A program made the translations under genes and the position numbers. Source: Hominifimenecus microfluidus (GTDB lineage: Bacteria; Bacillota; Clostridia; Lachnospirales; Lachnospiraceae). From it: a stretch of DNA of 59,225 bases. This document shows positions 8,170 to 16,031 of this stretch, in pieces (positions within the stretch are counted from its first letter, which is position 1; each line of letters begins with the position of its first letter). The stretch spans positions 1 through 59,225 of the forward strand of contig JAJEQR010000020.1 in NCBI GenBank assembly GCA_020687485.1. Reading direction: 5' to 3'. The notes under the pieces are model-generated. The model was not told the DNA's origin. It saw only the letters and a list, made by a program, of their open reading frames with translations, and searched no databases.

Positions 8170-9751
8170 AGTACTGTTTCGCAAGCAGATGCTGGAGCTG
8201 AATCGGAGTTTCTTTCAGAATAAAAAGGATGGGAAGGCACGCTCGCATGGAAAAGTAATTCTGTCGATTCTTGGCTTTGCTATTTTGATGATCATTGTTC
8301 TGGGAGGAATGTTCGCTCTGATGAGCATGGGACTGGTTTCGCTGTTCGATGCAGGAGTTGGCTGGCTGTATTTTACAATCATGTCAATTCTTGCGATTCT
8401 TCTCGGAACGTTTGGCAGTGTGTTCAATACGTATGCCAGTCTGTATCAGGCGAAGGATAACGATTTTCTACTTTCGCTTCCGATCCCGGTGAGGGATATT
8501 CTGATTGTGCGCCTGAGCGGAGTCTTTGTGATGGGGCTGATGTACAGCGCAGTCGTAATGGTTCCTGCTGTGCTGGTTTATATCTTTATGGTTTCGCCTG
8601 GTCTGGCCGGTGTGATCGGTTCAGTGATCCTTATGCTTATGATTTCGATCTTTGTACTTGTTCTTTCCTGTATTCTTGGATGGGCGGTAGCAAAGGTCAG
8701 CCATAAGCTAAAGAATCGTGGAGTTATTAGTACCATATGCTCGTTGGCATTTTTGGGTTTGTATTACTATTTCTACTTTCAGGCGGCGGATGCGCTGGAA
8801 TCACTGCTGATGAATGCAATCGTGATCGGAGAGAAGATCCGCGGAGCTGCCTATCCACTGTATGTCATGGGAATGGCCGGAACCGGAGACGTTTCGTCCC
8901 TTGTGATTCTGTCTGCGTTTGTACTGATTCTTCTTGTGGTTACATGCTATGTTCTTTTAAAAAGTTTCCTGCAGATTGCAACGGGAACATCAGAGACAGC
9001 GAAAGTAAAGTATAAAGAAAAGAAAGTAAAAAAGAACAGCGTGCAGGGAGCGTTGTTCTCCAAAGAGCTGCATCGTTATCTGTCCAGTTCCGCATATATG
9101 CTGAACTGTTCGCTGGGAAGTCTGATGTTGATTCTGATGGCTGGCGTATTGCTTTTTAAGGGGCAGATGGTAATGGACATTCTGACACAGTATGATGCAT
9201 CGGAAGTTGCTGTACCGGTTGGGTGCGCGCTGATCTGCGCGATTGTTGCGATGAATGATATTGCTGCTTCCGCAATATCTCTGGAAGGAACAGCGAAATG
9301 GATTCTCCCTTCTCTTCCGGTAACCTCCTGGCAGATTTTGCAGGCAAAGCTGAGACTTCACATTGCACTGACAATGGTGCCTTCCCTGCTGTGCTCTCTG
9401 GCTGCGGAAATTGTATTCCGTCCGTCATGGTTCGGCGGAATCTGCCTTTTTGCGATTCCGATGGTATTTACTGTACTCACAGCGGCAGTTGACCTGATGC
9501 TGAATCTGCGGTGGCCGAATTTTTCCTGGACGCGAGAAACTGCAGTAGTAAAACAGGGGGCTGCTCCCATGCTGGCGCTCCTGATTAATCTTGCTTATGT
9601 TCTGGTTTTTGCAGGAATGTATCTTTTCCTGTGGAAAATGGAAGATCCATATCCGTATCTTGCCATCTGTCTTGCGGTAACGGCAGCGCTGACAGTTGCT
9701 GCATTGTACTGGCTGAAGAAAAAAGGTACCAGACGCCTGGAAGAATTGTAG
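8162..9751 (+). CDS. ABC exporter permease, large multi-helix type
   Basis: Starting at the ATG at 8162, just after GGAGGGAGAGG, the protein has 529 residues. An earlier in-frame start at 8117 lies inside the ATPase gene and is unlikely. A short basic N-terminus is followed by about twelve hydrophobic segments in two clusters, with a cytoplasmic lysine-rich stretch (KVKYKEKKVKKN, near residue 285) between them. This resembles the permeases of the large ABC exporter group in Firmicutes that pair with one ATPase subunit. The substrate is unknown. The low-complexity hydrophobic content makes a finer call impossible by eye. Confidence 0.72.
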   Translation: MIKVLFRKQMLELNRSFFQNKKDGKARSHGKVILSILGFAILMIIVLGGMFALMSMGLVSLFDAGVGWLYFTIMSILAILLGTFGSVFNTYASLYQAKDNDFLLSLPIPVRDILIVRLSGVFVMGLMYSAVVMVPAVLVYIFMVSPGLAGVIGSVILMLMISIFVLVLSCILGWAVAKVSHKLKNRGVISTICSLAFLGLYYYFYFQAADALESLLMNAIVIGEKIRGAAYPLYVMGMAGTGDVSSLVILSAFVLILLVVTCYVLLKSFLQIATGTSETAKVKYKEKKVKKNSVQGALFSKELHRYLSSSAYMLNCSLGSLMLILMAGVLLFKGQMVMDILTQYDASEVAVPVGCALICAIVAMNDIAASAISLEGTAKWILPSLPVTSWQILQAKLRLHIALTMVPSLLCSLAAEIVFRPSWFGGICLFAIPMVFTVLTAAVDLMLNLRWPNFSWTRETAVVKQGAAPMLALLINLAYVLVFAGMYLFLWKMEDPYPYLAICLAVTAALTVAALYWLKKKGTRRLEEL

Positions 9752-9760
9752 GAGATTTTA

Positions 9761-10594
9761 ATGGTAAATATAATTGAGATTTCAAATCTGAATCTGCCAG
9801 AACTTGCCGTGTATGCGGAACTCTCGGAAGGACAGCTGTTAAACCGGCACGAACCGGAGAAGGGGCTTTTCATTGCGGAAAGCCCCAAGGTTGTTCTGAG
9901 GGCGCTCGATGCCGGTTACGAACCGGTCTCTCTTCTGGTGGAGAATCGTCTCCTCACCGCGGAGGATGAGACCTGGGAAATCCTGCAAAAGTGCGGAGAT
10001 ATCCCGGTGTATACCGCAGAATTCGATGTTCTGACGCAGATTACCGGCTTTAAGCTGACGCGCGGGATGCTCTGCGCGATGCACCGGAAGCCGCTTCCCT
10101 CACCGGAAGAAATCTGTCGAAGCACCAGCCGTATCGCCATATTAGAGGATGTGATGAACCCGACGAACGTGGGAGCGATCTTTCGCTCCGCCGCTGCGCT
10201 TCACATGGACGCGGTGCTGCTGACGCCGTTTTGCAGCAATCCGCTGTATCGCCGCGCAATCCGTGTCAGCATGGGAAATGTATTCCTCATCCCATGGACT
10301 TTTCTGGATGAAAAATATGTGTCCTGGAAGGAGAACGGAGTAGAATATCTTCGCAGCCTCGGCTTTGCGACGGCTTCCATGGCTATCAGTGATGATTCCG
10401 TATCTATTTCCGATCTGGCATTGAAGCGGGAAGAAAAGCTCGCGATTATTCTTGGCACAGAAGGCGACGGCTTGTCTGAAAAGACAATCGCGGACAGTGA
10501 TTACACGGTGAAAATCCCCATGTCCCCCGGCGTGGATTCCCTGAACGTGGCCGCCGCCAGCGCTGTTGCTTTCTGGGAGCTGACGAGAGAATAA
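9761..10594 (+). CDS. SpoU/TrmH-family RNA 2'-O-methyltransferase
   Basis: The 277-residue protein has an N-terminal RNA-binding segment and a C-terminal SPOUT knot domain. The three SpoU motifs are visible: NPTNVGAIFRSA near residue 131, LGTEGDGLS near 233 and IPMSPGVDSLNVAAA near 252. Members transfer a methyl group from S-adenosylmethionine to a ribose 2'-OH in 23S rRNA or tRNA. The target nucleotide cannot be read from the sequence. The ATG follows GGAGATTTTA and sits nine bases after the exporter permease, so it may share that transcript. Confidence 0.85.
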   Translation: MVNIIEISNLNLPELAVYAELSEGQLLNRHEPEKGLFIAESPKVVLRALDAGYEPVSLLVENRLLTAEDETWEILQKCGDIPVYTAEFDVLTQITGFKLTRGMLCAMHRKPLPSPEEICRSTSRIAILEDVMNPTNVGAIFRSAAALHMDAVLLTPFCSNPLYRRAIRVSMGNVFLIPWTFLDEKYVSWKENGVEYLRSLGFATASMAISDDSVSISDLALKREEKLAIILGTEGDGLSEKTIADSDYTVKIPMSPGVDSLNVAAASAVAFWELTRE

Positions 10595-10709
10595 CCATTT
10601 TGGCTATAAATAAATCTGTTAAGAATAAGTAAAAACACTGAATAAACAGAAAATAAGAAAAAATTAATAATTTACGCGCAAATCTTAAGAAAAATTAAAA
10701 TAAAAGCCA

Positions 10710-10738
10710 TGGAATAAACACAATGTTTTTCGTATACT
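10710..10738 (+). promoter_or_regulatory. Predicted promoter of the glycosyltransferase gene (TGGAAT type)
   Basis: A -10 box TATACT (10733-10738) stands 17 bases after TGGAAT (10710-10715). The -35 is a poor sigma-A match (three of six), yet the same hexamer, spacing and -10 occur before fmt (38623) and nearly so before the response regulator (28546). The surrounding 10595-10774 gap is very AT-rich and contains no gene. Confidence 0.45.
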
Positions 10739-10774
10739 ATTATCCGGCATCATTAAAAAGTGAGGGGAAAGTGT

Positions 10775-12031
10775 ATGGATACATGCATTCGATATTTAAA
10801 TTTTGCGATTTTACTGCTGTTTACGCTATGCTACAGCTATCAGGCTGTTTTTGTTCTGATCCGCTGGTTTGGAAAAAAGAAGAAGTACCAGGCGAAGACA
10901 CAACATCGGTATGCAGTGATTATTTCTGCAAGAAATGAGCGAGCTGTGATCGGCGGCCTTCTGGACAGCATTCACCGGCAGAATTACCCGTCGGAGCTGG
11001 TGGATATCTATGTTGTGGCAGATAACTGCACCGACGATACGGCGGCTGTCGCGAGAGCGCACGGAGCTGTCGTGTACGAGCGATTCAATCATGTACAGAT
11101 CGGCAAGGGATATGCGCTGAATTATCTGTTCCGCTGTATCGAGGAGCGTGTTGGCCTGGATACTTACGACGGTTTCCTTGTCTTTGACGCGGATAACGTG
11201 CTGGACGAGAATTACATAACATCGATGAATGATGTCTTTGACCAGGGCTATCCGGTAGTAACCAGCTACCGGAATTCCAAGAATTACGGTTCGAACTGGA
11301 TTTCTGCCGGTTACGCTCTGTGGTTCCTGCGGGAGTCGAAGTATCTGAATGGTGCCCGTATGCAGTGCGGCACCAGCTGTGCGATCTCAGGCACCGGTTT
11401 TCTGGTAGCTAGTGAGGTCATTCGTGAGAATCATGGCTGGAAGCATCACCTGCTGACAGAGGATATTGAGTTTTCAACCGACAGTATTATTCAGGGACGT
11501 GTAATCGGATACAGTGAAGATGCAGTCCTGTATGATGAGCAGCCGGTTCATTTCCGGGAGTCCTGGAATCAGAGACTTCGCTGGAGTAAGGGCTTCTATC
11601 AGGTACTTGGCAGCTATGGAAAAAGACTGGCGGAGGGCATTGTGAAGCATCACAGCTTCCAGTGCTATGATATGATGATGACGCTGGCTCCGGCTACGCT
11701 TCTGACGCTGCTTACAATCGTGGTGAATCTGGTCTTCGGATTTGCCGGGGTGATTCTCGGTCATACTTCCTGGACAGTGATGATGCTGGAGGCAGTCGGC
11801 GGAAATCTGTTCGGAATCTATATGTCGCTGTTTTTCTTTGGACTGATTACGACGATTACAGAGTGGAAGCGGATTCACTGCCACGCCGGGAAGAAGATCC
11901 TATATCTCTTTACCTTCCCGATTTTTATATTCACGTACATCCCGATTGCGGTTGTCGCGATTTTCAAGAAAGTGACGTGGGTTCCCATCCCACATACAAT
12001 TGCAAAGAACGTACAGGAGATCCGCAGTTAA
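10775..12031 (+). CDS. Membrane-bound family 2 glycosyltransferase
   Basis: The 418-residue protein has an N-terminal membrane helix (residues 8-27), a GT-A catalytic domain and three or four C-terminal helices. Catalytic features of processive GT2 enzymes are present: VVADNCTDDT, the metal-binding FDADN near residue 136, the acid LTEDIEFS near 230 and QRLRWSKG (Q/RxxRW motif) near 269. Such enzymes polymerise and export polysaccharides such as poly-N-acetylglucosamine, hyaluronan or beta-glucans. No partner genes (deacetylase, PilZ protein) are nearby, so the polymer is unknown. The ATG at 10775 follows GAGGGGAAAGTGT; a GTG at 10760 is too close to that site. Confidence 0.82.
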   Translation: MDTCIRYLNFAILLLFTLCYSYQAVFVLIRWFGKKKKYQAKTQHRYAVIISARNERAVIGGLLDSIHRQNYPSELVDIYVVADNCTDDTAAVARAHGAVVYERFNHVQIGKGYALNYLFRCIEERVGLDTYDGFLVFDADNVLDENYITSMNDVFDQGYPVVTSYRNSKNYGSNWISAGYALWFLRESKYLNGARMQCGTSCAISGTGFLVASEVIRENHGWKHHLLTEDIEFSTDSIIQGRVIGYSEDAVLYDEQPVHFRESWNQRLRWSKGFYQVLGSYGKRLAEGIVKHHSFQCYDMMMTLAPATLLTLLTIVVNLVFGFAGVILGHTSWTVMMLEAVGGNLFGIYMSLFFFGLITTITEWKRIHCHAGKKILYLFTFPIFIFTYIPIAVVAIFKKVTWVPIPHTIAKNVQEIRS

Positions 12032-12044
12032 TGCGGATCTTTTC
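12018..12044 (+). terminator. Rho-independent terminator overlapping the glycosyltransferase stop codon
   Basis: A perfect nine-pair stem AGATCCGCA (12018-12026) and TGCGGATCT (12032-12040) encloses the loop that carries the stop codon TAA, followed by TTTC. The terminator thus begins inside the last codons of the gene. Confidence 0.75.
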
Positions 12045-12098
12045 TTCTGGGTTCTATACGGGTTTTATACCGGTGCAGGTTATCTGTGGAGCTTGCTA

Positions 12099-12127
12099 TT
12101 GCAAACAGAAGGCACATTTGTTATAAT
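12099..12127 (+). promoter_or_regulatory. Strong sigma-A promoter of the ABC importer operon
   Basis: TTGCAA (12099-12104) and a perfect TATAAT (12122-12127) are 17 bases apart. The start of transcription should fall near 12134, leaving a leader of about 75 bases before the lipoprotein gene. Confidence 0.7.
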
Positions 12128-12162
12128 GATGGGCGTGAAAAAGCGGGAAACTGCTAGTACTG

Positions 12163-12188
12163 ACCCTGGAAGGTACGTCCTGCAGGGT
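12163..12188 (+). other. Leader stem-loop before the importer operon
   Basis: ACCCTG (12163-12168) can pair with CAGGGT (12183-12188) around a 14-base loop within the untranslated leader. It does not match the TPP, cobalamin or other riboswitch consensus sequences I know for importer genes. It ends 20 bases before the start codon and could modulate translation. Confidence 0.35.
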
Positions 12189-12208
12189 AAGACGAAAGGA
12201 GTATTATC

Positions 12209-13294
12209 ATGAAAAAAAGAAAAATGACAGCGATCATCAGCGCTCTGGCTGTTTCGGCGGGACTTCTGGCCGGATGCGGCGGAAGCAGCAATGCGACGAC
12301 AGCGGCGCCTACCTCGGAGGCAGCGACGGAAGCTGTAAGCGCTGCAGAGAGCAGTGCGGAGGAGACCACAGCGGCAGCCGCAGAAAGCGAATCTGAAAGT
12401 GTGGCAGCGGCATCTGCGGAAGACGCGGTTATTCGTGTCGGAGCGCTGAAAGGCCCGACCTCGATGGGACTGGTAAATATGATGGATGAGCATCCGGAGT
12501 ATTCCTACACGATGGAGACCGCGGCGGACGCTATTACTGCTGGCATTGTATCGGGTGATTTGGACATCGCTCTGGTTCCGGCTAACCTGGCAAGCGTTCT
12601 TTACAACAAGACGCAGGGCGGAATCTCTGTGATTGACATTAATACGACGAGTGTGCTGTATATCGTATCCAGCGATGAGAACCTGGCTTCCATGAAGGAT
12701 CTGGCAGGTAAGACGGTATACCTGACTGGTAAAGGTACGACTCCGGATTACGTGCTGCAGTATCTGCTGGCAGCAAATGATATGTCTGCGGATGATGTTA
12801 CGCTGGAATACAAGTCTGAAGCAACGGAAGTTGCGTCCGTGCTGGCGGAAGATCCGGATGCCATCGGTCTGCTGCCGCAGCCCTTTGTAACAGCTGCCTG
12901 CATGCAGAATGACCAGCTGAAGGTGGTTCTCAGCCTGGAAGATGAGTGGGAGAAGGTACAGAGTGGTTCTATCGTGACCGGTGTGACCATTGTAAGAAAT
13001 GAATTCCTGAGTGAGCATCAGGATCTGGTGGACGAGTTCCTGGCAGCGCATGAGAAGTCGGCATATGAGGTGAACGATAATCCTGCAGCAGCAGCGGAGA
13101 AGATCGTGGAGCTTGGCATTGTGGCCAAGCAGCCGATTGCGGAGAAGGCCATTCCGATGTGCGGCATCACCTGCATCACTGGTGATGATATGAAGGCATC
13201 CCTGAGCGCTTATCTGGAGGTTCTGCATGGACAGGCTCCGGAATCGGTCGGCGGTACGCTTCCGGCGGACGATTTCTACTATGGAGTGCAGTAG
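12209..13294 (+). CDS. ABC transporter substrate-binding lipoprotein (NMT1/SsuA-like)
   Basis: The 361-residue product starts with a lipoprotein signal peptide (basic MKKRKM, hydrophobic core, lipobox LLAGC with Cys22) followed by a low-complexity Ala/Thr/Ser/Glu linker to about residue 72. The rest resembles the NMT1/THI5 and SsuA type of binding protein: IRVGALKGPTSMG, a mid-protein LDIALVPANLASV segment and GKTVYLTGKGTTPDY. Such proteins bind thiamine precursors, alkanesulfonates, nitrate or taurine. The permease and ATPase that follow complete the importer. The ligand is unknown. The ribosome binding site is GAAAGGAGTATTATC. Confidence 0.82.
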   Translation: MKKRKMTAIISALAVSAGLLAGCGGSSNATTAAPTSEAATEAVSAAESSAEETTAAAAESESESVAAASAEDAVIRVGALKGPTSMGLVNMMDEHPEYSYTMETAADAITAGIVSGDLDIALVPANLASVLYNKTQGGISVIDINTTSVLYIVSSDENLASMKDLAGKTVYLTGKGTTPDYVLQYLLAANDMSADDVTLEYKSEATEVASVLAEDPDAIGLLPQPFVTAACMQNDQLKVVLSLEDEWEKVQSGSIVTGVTIVRNEFLSEHQDLVDEFLAAHEKSAYEVNDNPAAAAEKIVELGIVAKQPIAEKAIPMCGITCITGDDMKASLSAYLEVLHGQAPESVGGTLPADDFYYGVQ

Positions 13295-13384
13295 CAGTAA
13301 CTGCAGGCAATTTCAGAAGGATGGTATATGGAGCCGCCGGATTCCTGGATGGTTCCGGAACAATAACAGGAGGTGGCGTACGCC

Positions 13385-14107
13385 ATGAAATATATCCGAA
13401 AAGCGGGGATTCTCCTCTTCTGGCTGGCCGTATGGTTTGCAGCTGGCCGCATCGTGGAGAATTCGCTGGTTCTGGTGGGACCGGAGGAGGTATTCATGGC
13501 GCTTGGCCGCCTCCTTCCTTCTTCTGCGTTCTGGAAGACGGTGTGGTGTTCGCTGGGACATATTGTAAGCGGATTCCTTGCGGGATTCCTTGCAGGTATG
13601 CTTCTGGGGGGAGCGGCCTATCGCTTCCCATTCTTCCGGGAACTGATTTCGCCGGTGATCTCTCTGATGAAAGCAGTTCCGGTTGCGTCGTTCGTGATCC
13701 TGGCGCTGATCTTTATGGGATCGAAGAATCTGGCACTCTTAATTGTATTTTTGCTGGTAATTCCGATCGTTTATTACAATACGTTAAGCGGCTTTCAGAG
13801 CACGGATCGTGATTTTCTGGAGATGGCGCAGGTCTTCCGGATTCCGGCGGGAAAGCGCCTTACGGGAATCTACCGCCCGGCACTGCGACCGTTCCTTGTC
13901 AGTGCTGCGCAGACGTCGATCGGGATGAGCTGGAAATCCGGTGTGGCGGCGGAAGTCATCGGTGTTTCCGCCGGGTCGATCGGCGAGCAGCTCTATCTGT
14001 CGAAGATCTATCTGGAGACGGCGGATCTGTTTGCCTGGACGATTACGATTATTGTACTCAGTATGCTTTGCGAGAAGGCTTTTACAGGGATTCTGAAGAT
14101 GCTTTGA
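13385..14107 (+). CDS. ABC importer permease (SsuC/ThiX-like)
   Basis: The 240-residue integral membrane protein has about six hydrophobic helices and the cytoplasmic EAA-type loop of binding-protein-dependent permeases (EMAQVFRIPAGKRLTGIYRPALRP, cut here into its key parts EMAQVF and RPALRPF). Helices flank it, including the MKAVPVASFVILALI segment. Length fits the NitT/TauT/SsuC group. The ATG at 13385 lies 11 bases after AGGAGG; a GTG at 13373 would abut that site. It is 90 bases after the binding protein and in the same direction. Confidence 0.82.
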   Translation: MKYIRKAGILLFWLAVWFAAGRIVENSLVLVGPEEVFMALGRLLPSSAFWKTVWCSLGHIVSGFLAGFLAGMLLGGAAYRFPFFRELISPVISLMKAVPVASFVILALIFMGSKNLALLIVFLLVIPIVYYNTLSGFQSTDRDFLEMAQVFRIPAGKRLTGIYRPALRPFLVSAAQTSIGMSWKSGVAAEVIGVSAGSIGEQLYLSKIYLETADLFAWTITIIVLSMLCEKAFTGILKML

Positions 14108-14176
14108 GGGAGAAGCCGGGAATATAGAAACCGGTGAATCCGGATGAGCCATAGAAAGGTAATGAGGAAAGACAGA

Positions 14177-14791
14177 ATGATTCGGATCGAGAATGGGAAG
14201 AAGTCCTACGATGGTCGTGTGATATGGGAGAACCTGAACCTGACGTTTTCGGAGAGTGGTATCTACTGCCTGATGGGACCTTCTGGACAGGGCAAGACGA
14301 CACTTTTACGCTGCCTGGCCGGTCTGGAGACGTTGGATGGCGGAACGATCCATGGACTTTCAGACGCGAGGATTTCCATGGTGTTCCAGGAGGATCGTCT
14401 GATTCCGGAGCTTACGGCGGCAGCGAACCTGAAGCTGGTGGGCGTGAAGGAACCGCTGCCCTGGCTGCGGGAGATCCTTCCGGAGGAATGCCTGGCTCAG
14501 CCGGTGAGTACCTTCTCCGGAGGTATGAAGCGCCGGGCAGCGGTTGCGAGAGCGATGGCGGTACCGTCGGCGATTCTCCTGATGGACGAGCCGTTTACTG
14601 GTCTGGATGAGCGGACGCGGGATGAGGTTATCTCATATATTCTGAGATATCGCGGCGATCGTATGTTGCTTCTTACGACACATGAACCGGAGGATGTGGA
14701 GAAGCTGGGAGCAGAGTGCGTCCGCATGGACAAACTTTCATCTGGGAATGCTTCGAAACGTGAAAATCCGCAGAAAAACGAAGAAAATTAA
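14177..14791 (+). CDS. ABC importer ATP-binding protein
   Basis: The 204-residue ATPase has Walker A GPSGQGKTT, Q-loop MVFQEDRLI, signature FSGGMKRR, Walker B LLMDEPF and the switch His in TTHEPED. It is short for the SsuB/TauB group (usually about 240-260 residues), lacking C-terminal additions. The ATG at 14177 has GAGGAAAG seven bases ahead; upstream in-frame starts at 14144 and beyond lack a site. It completes the three-gene importer begun at 12209. Confidence 0.85.
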   Translation: MIRIENGKKSYDGRVIWENLNLTFSESGIYCLMGPSGQGKTTLLRCLAGLETLDGGTIHGLSDARISMVFQEDRLIPELTAAANLKLVGVKEPLPWLREILPEECLAQPVSTFSGGMKRRAAVARAMAVPSAILLMDEPFTGLDERTRDEVISYILRYRGDRMLLLTTHEPEDVEKLGAECVRMDKLSSGNASKRENPQKNEEN

Positions 14792-14803
14792 GTGAAAAGG
14801 TAC

Positions 14804-14832
14804 TTGTTATTTCTTTTGAAATGCGGTAATAT
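14804..14832 (+). promoter_or_regulatory. Predicted promoter of the asd-topB-metA operon
   Basis: TTGTTA (14804-14809) and TAATAT (14827-14832) are 17 bases apart. Each is only a moderate match, but the predicted start near 14839 falls just before a stable leader stem at 14841, as at other promoters in this window. Confidence 0.42.
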
Positions 14833-14840
14833 GAAACGAA

Positions 14841-14900
14841 ACACGGCATATCACTTCGGAAGCGCGCAGGTTGGCACGAATCTTGAATGTATGCCTGTGT
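14841..14900 (+). ncRNA. Structured 5' leader of asd, not assigned to a known class
   Basis: ACACGGCATA (14841-14850) pairs with TATGCCTGTGT (14890-14900), ten pairs with one bulged base, enclosing about 39 bases that include a small CTTC-GGAAG hairpin. The closed domain sits at the predicted 5' end of the transcript, 40 bases before the asd start codon. It is far too short for a lysine riboswitch and has no match to other classes I can recall. It may be a 5' stabiliser or a small regulatory fold. Confidence 0.4.
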
Positions 14901-14939
14901 CTGAATCCGCAAAAGAAACAGTTTATTAGAGGTGGGAAA

Positions 14940-16022
14940 ATGGAAAAGTTAAAGGTAGGTATTTTAGGCGCTACCGGTATGGTTGGCCAGCGTTTTATCA
15001 CGCTTCTGGCGGATCATCCCTGGTATGAGATCACAACTCTGGCAGCAAGCCCCCGTTCCGCAGGGCTGACATATGAAGAAGCAGTCGGCGATCGCTGGAA
15101 GCTGGATATTCCGATGCCGGAGTGCGTGAAGAAGATGATCGTGAAGAACGTGAACGAAGTAGAGGCAGTTGCTTCCGAAGTTGACTTCGTATTCAGCGCG
15201 GTTGACATGAGCAAGGACGAGATCCGTGCGATCGAGGAAGCTTATGCGAAGACCGAGACTCCGGTTGTCTCCAACAACAGTGCGCACCGCTGGACGCCAG
15301 ATGTTCCCATGGTAGTTCCGGAACTGAACCCGGAGCACCTGGATGTCATTCCTTTCCAGCAGAAGCGTCTGGGCACTACCCGCGGCTTCATCGTTGTTAA
15401 GCCGAACTGCTCCATCCAGAGCTACACCCCCATGCTTCACGCTCTGAGAGAGTTCAAGCCTACTGTTGTGATTGCATCGACTTATCAGGCCATTTCTGGC
15501 GCAGGCAAGACATTCAAGGACTGGCCAGAGATCGTGGACAATGTAATTCCTTACATCGGCGGCGAGGAAGCCAAGAGCGAGCAGGAACCCTTAAGAATCT
15601 GGGGTCATATTGAGAACGGTGTGATTGTGAAGGCGGAGAGCCCGATCATTACTTCCCAGTGCCTGCGTGTACCGGTTTCCAACGGCCATACGGCTTCCGT
15701 ATTCATGTCCTTTGAGAAGAAGCCCACGAAGGAAGAGATTCTGGATCGCTGGGCGAACTTCAAGGGACTGCCGCAGGAACTGAACCTGCCGCACGCACCG
15801 AAGCAGTTCATCCACTACTTTGAAGAGGATGATCGTCCCCAGGCGAAGCTGGATCGCGACGTAGAGGGCGGCATGGCAGTATCGGCCGGTCGTCTGAGAG
15901 AGGATATCGTATACGACTGGAAGTTCGTAGGTTTGTCTCACAATACGCTGCGCGGCGCAGCAGGCGGCGCGGTACTGATCGCGGAGCTGCTGACTGCACA
16001 GGGACGCATTACGAAGAAATAA
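14940..16022 (+). CDS. asd: Aspartate-semialdehyde dehydrogenase
   Basis: This 360-residue enzyme reduces aspartyl phosphate to aspartate semialdehyde, the branch point for lysine, threonine, methionine and the cell-wall precursor diaminopimelate. The NADP-binding GILGATGMVGQRF motif is at the N-terminus, the nucleophilic cysteine lies in VVKPNCSIQSY, and GAGKTF and the late His in VGLSHNTLRG are as in the archaeal/fungal-type Asd, which is common in Clostridia. The ATG at 14940 follows GAGGTGGGAAA. It heads a tight run with topB, a hexapeptide protein and metA. Confidence 0.93.
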   Translation: MEKLKVGILGATGMVGQRFITLLADHPWYEITTLAASPRSAGLTYEEAVGDRWKLDIPMPECVKKMIVKNVNEVEAVASEVDFVFSAVDMSKDEIRAIEEAYAKTETPVVSNNSAHRWTPDVPMVVPELNPEHLDVIPFQQKRLGTTRGFIVVKPNCSIQSYTPMLHALREFKPTVVIASTYQAISGAGKTFKDWPEIVDNVIPYIGGEEAKSEQEPLRIWGHIENGVIVKAESPIITSQCLRVPVSNGHTASVFMSFEKKPTKEEILDRWANFKGLPQELNLPHAPKQFIHYFEEDDRPQAKLDRDVEGGMAVSAGRLREDIVYDWKFVGLSHNTLRGAAGGAVLIAELLTAQGRITKK

Positions 16023-16031
16023 GAGGTATTC

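Noticed and set aside
12128-12208. TPP riboswitch before the NMT1-like importer
   Set aside because: The conserved CTGAGA and ACCTGATCTGG-type blocks are absent and the leader is too short.
12080-13228. 382-codon minus-strand frame
   Set aside because: Antisense to the substrate-binding lipoprotein, rich in Arg/His/Cys without domain features; a shadow frame.
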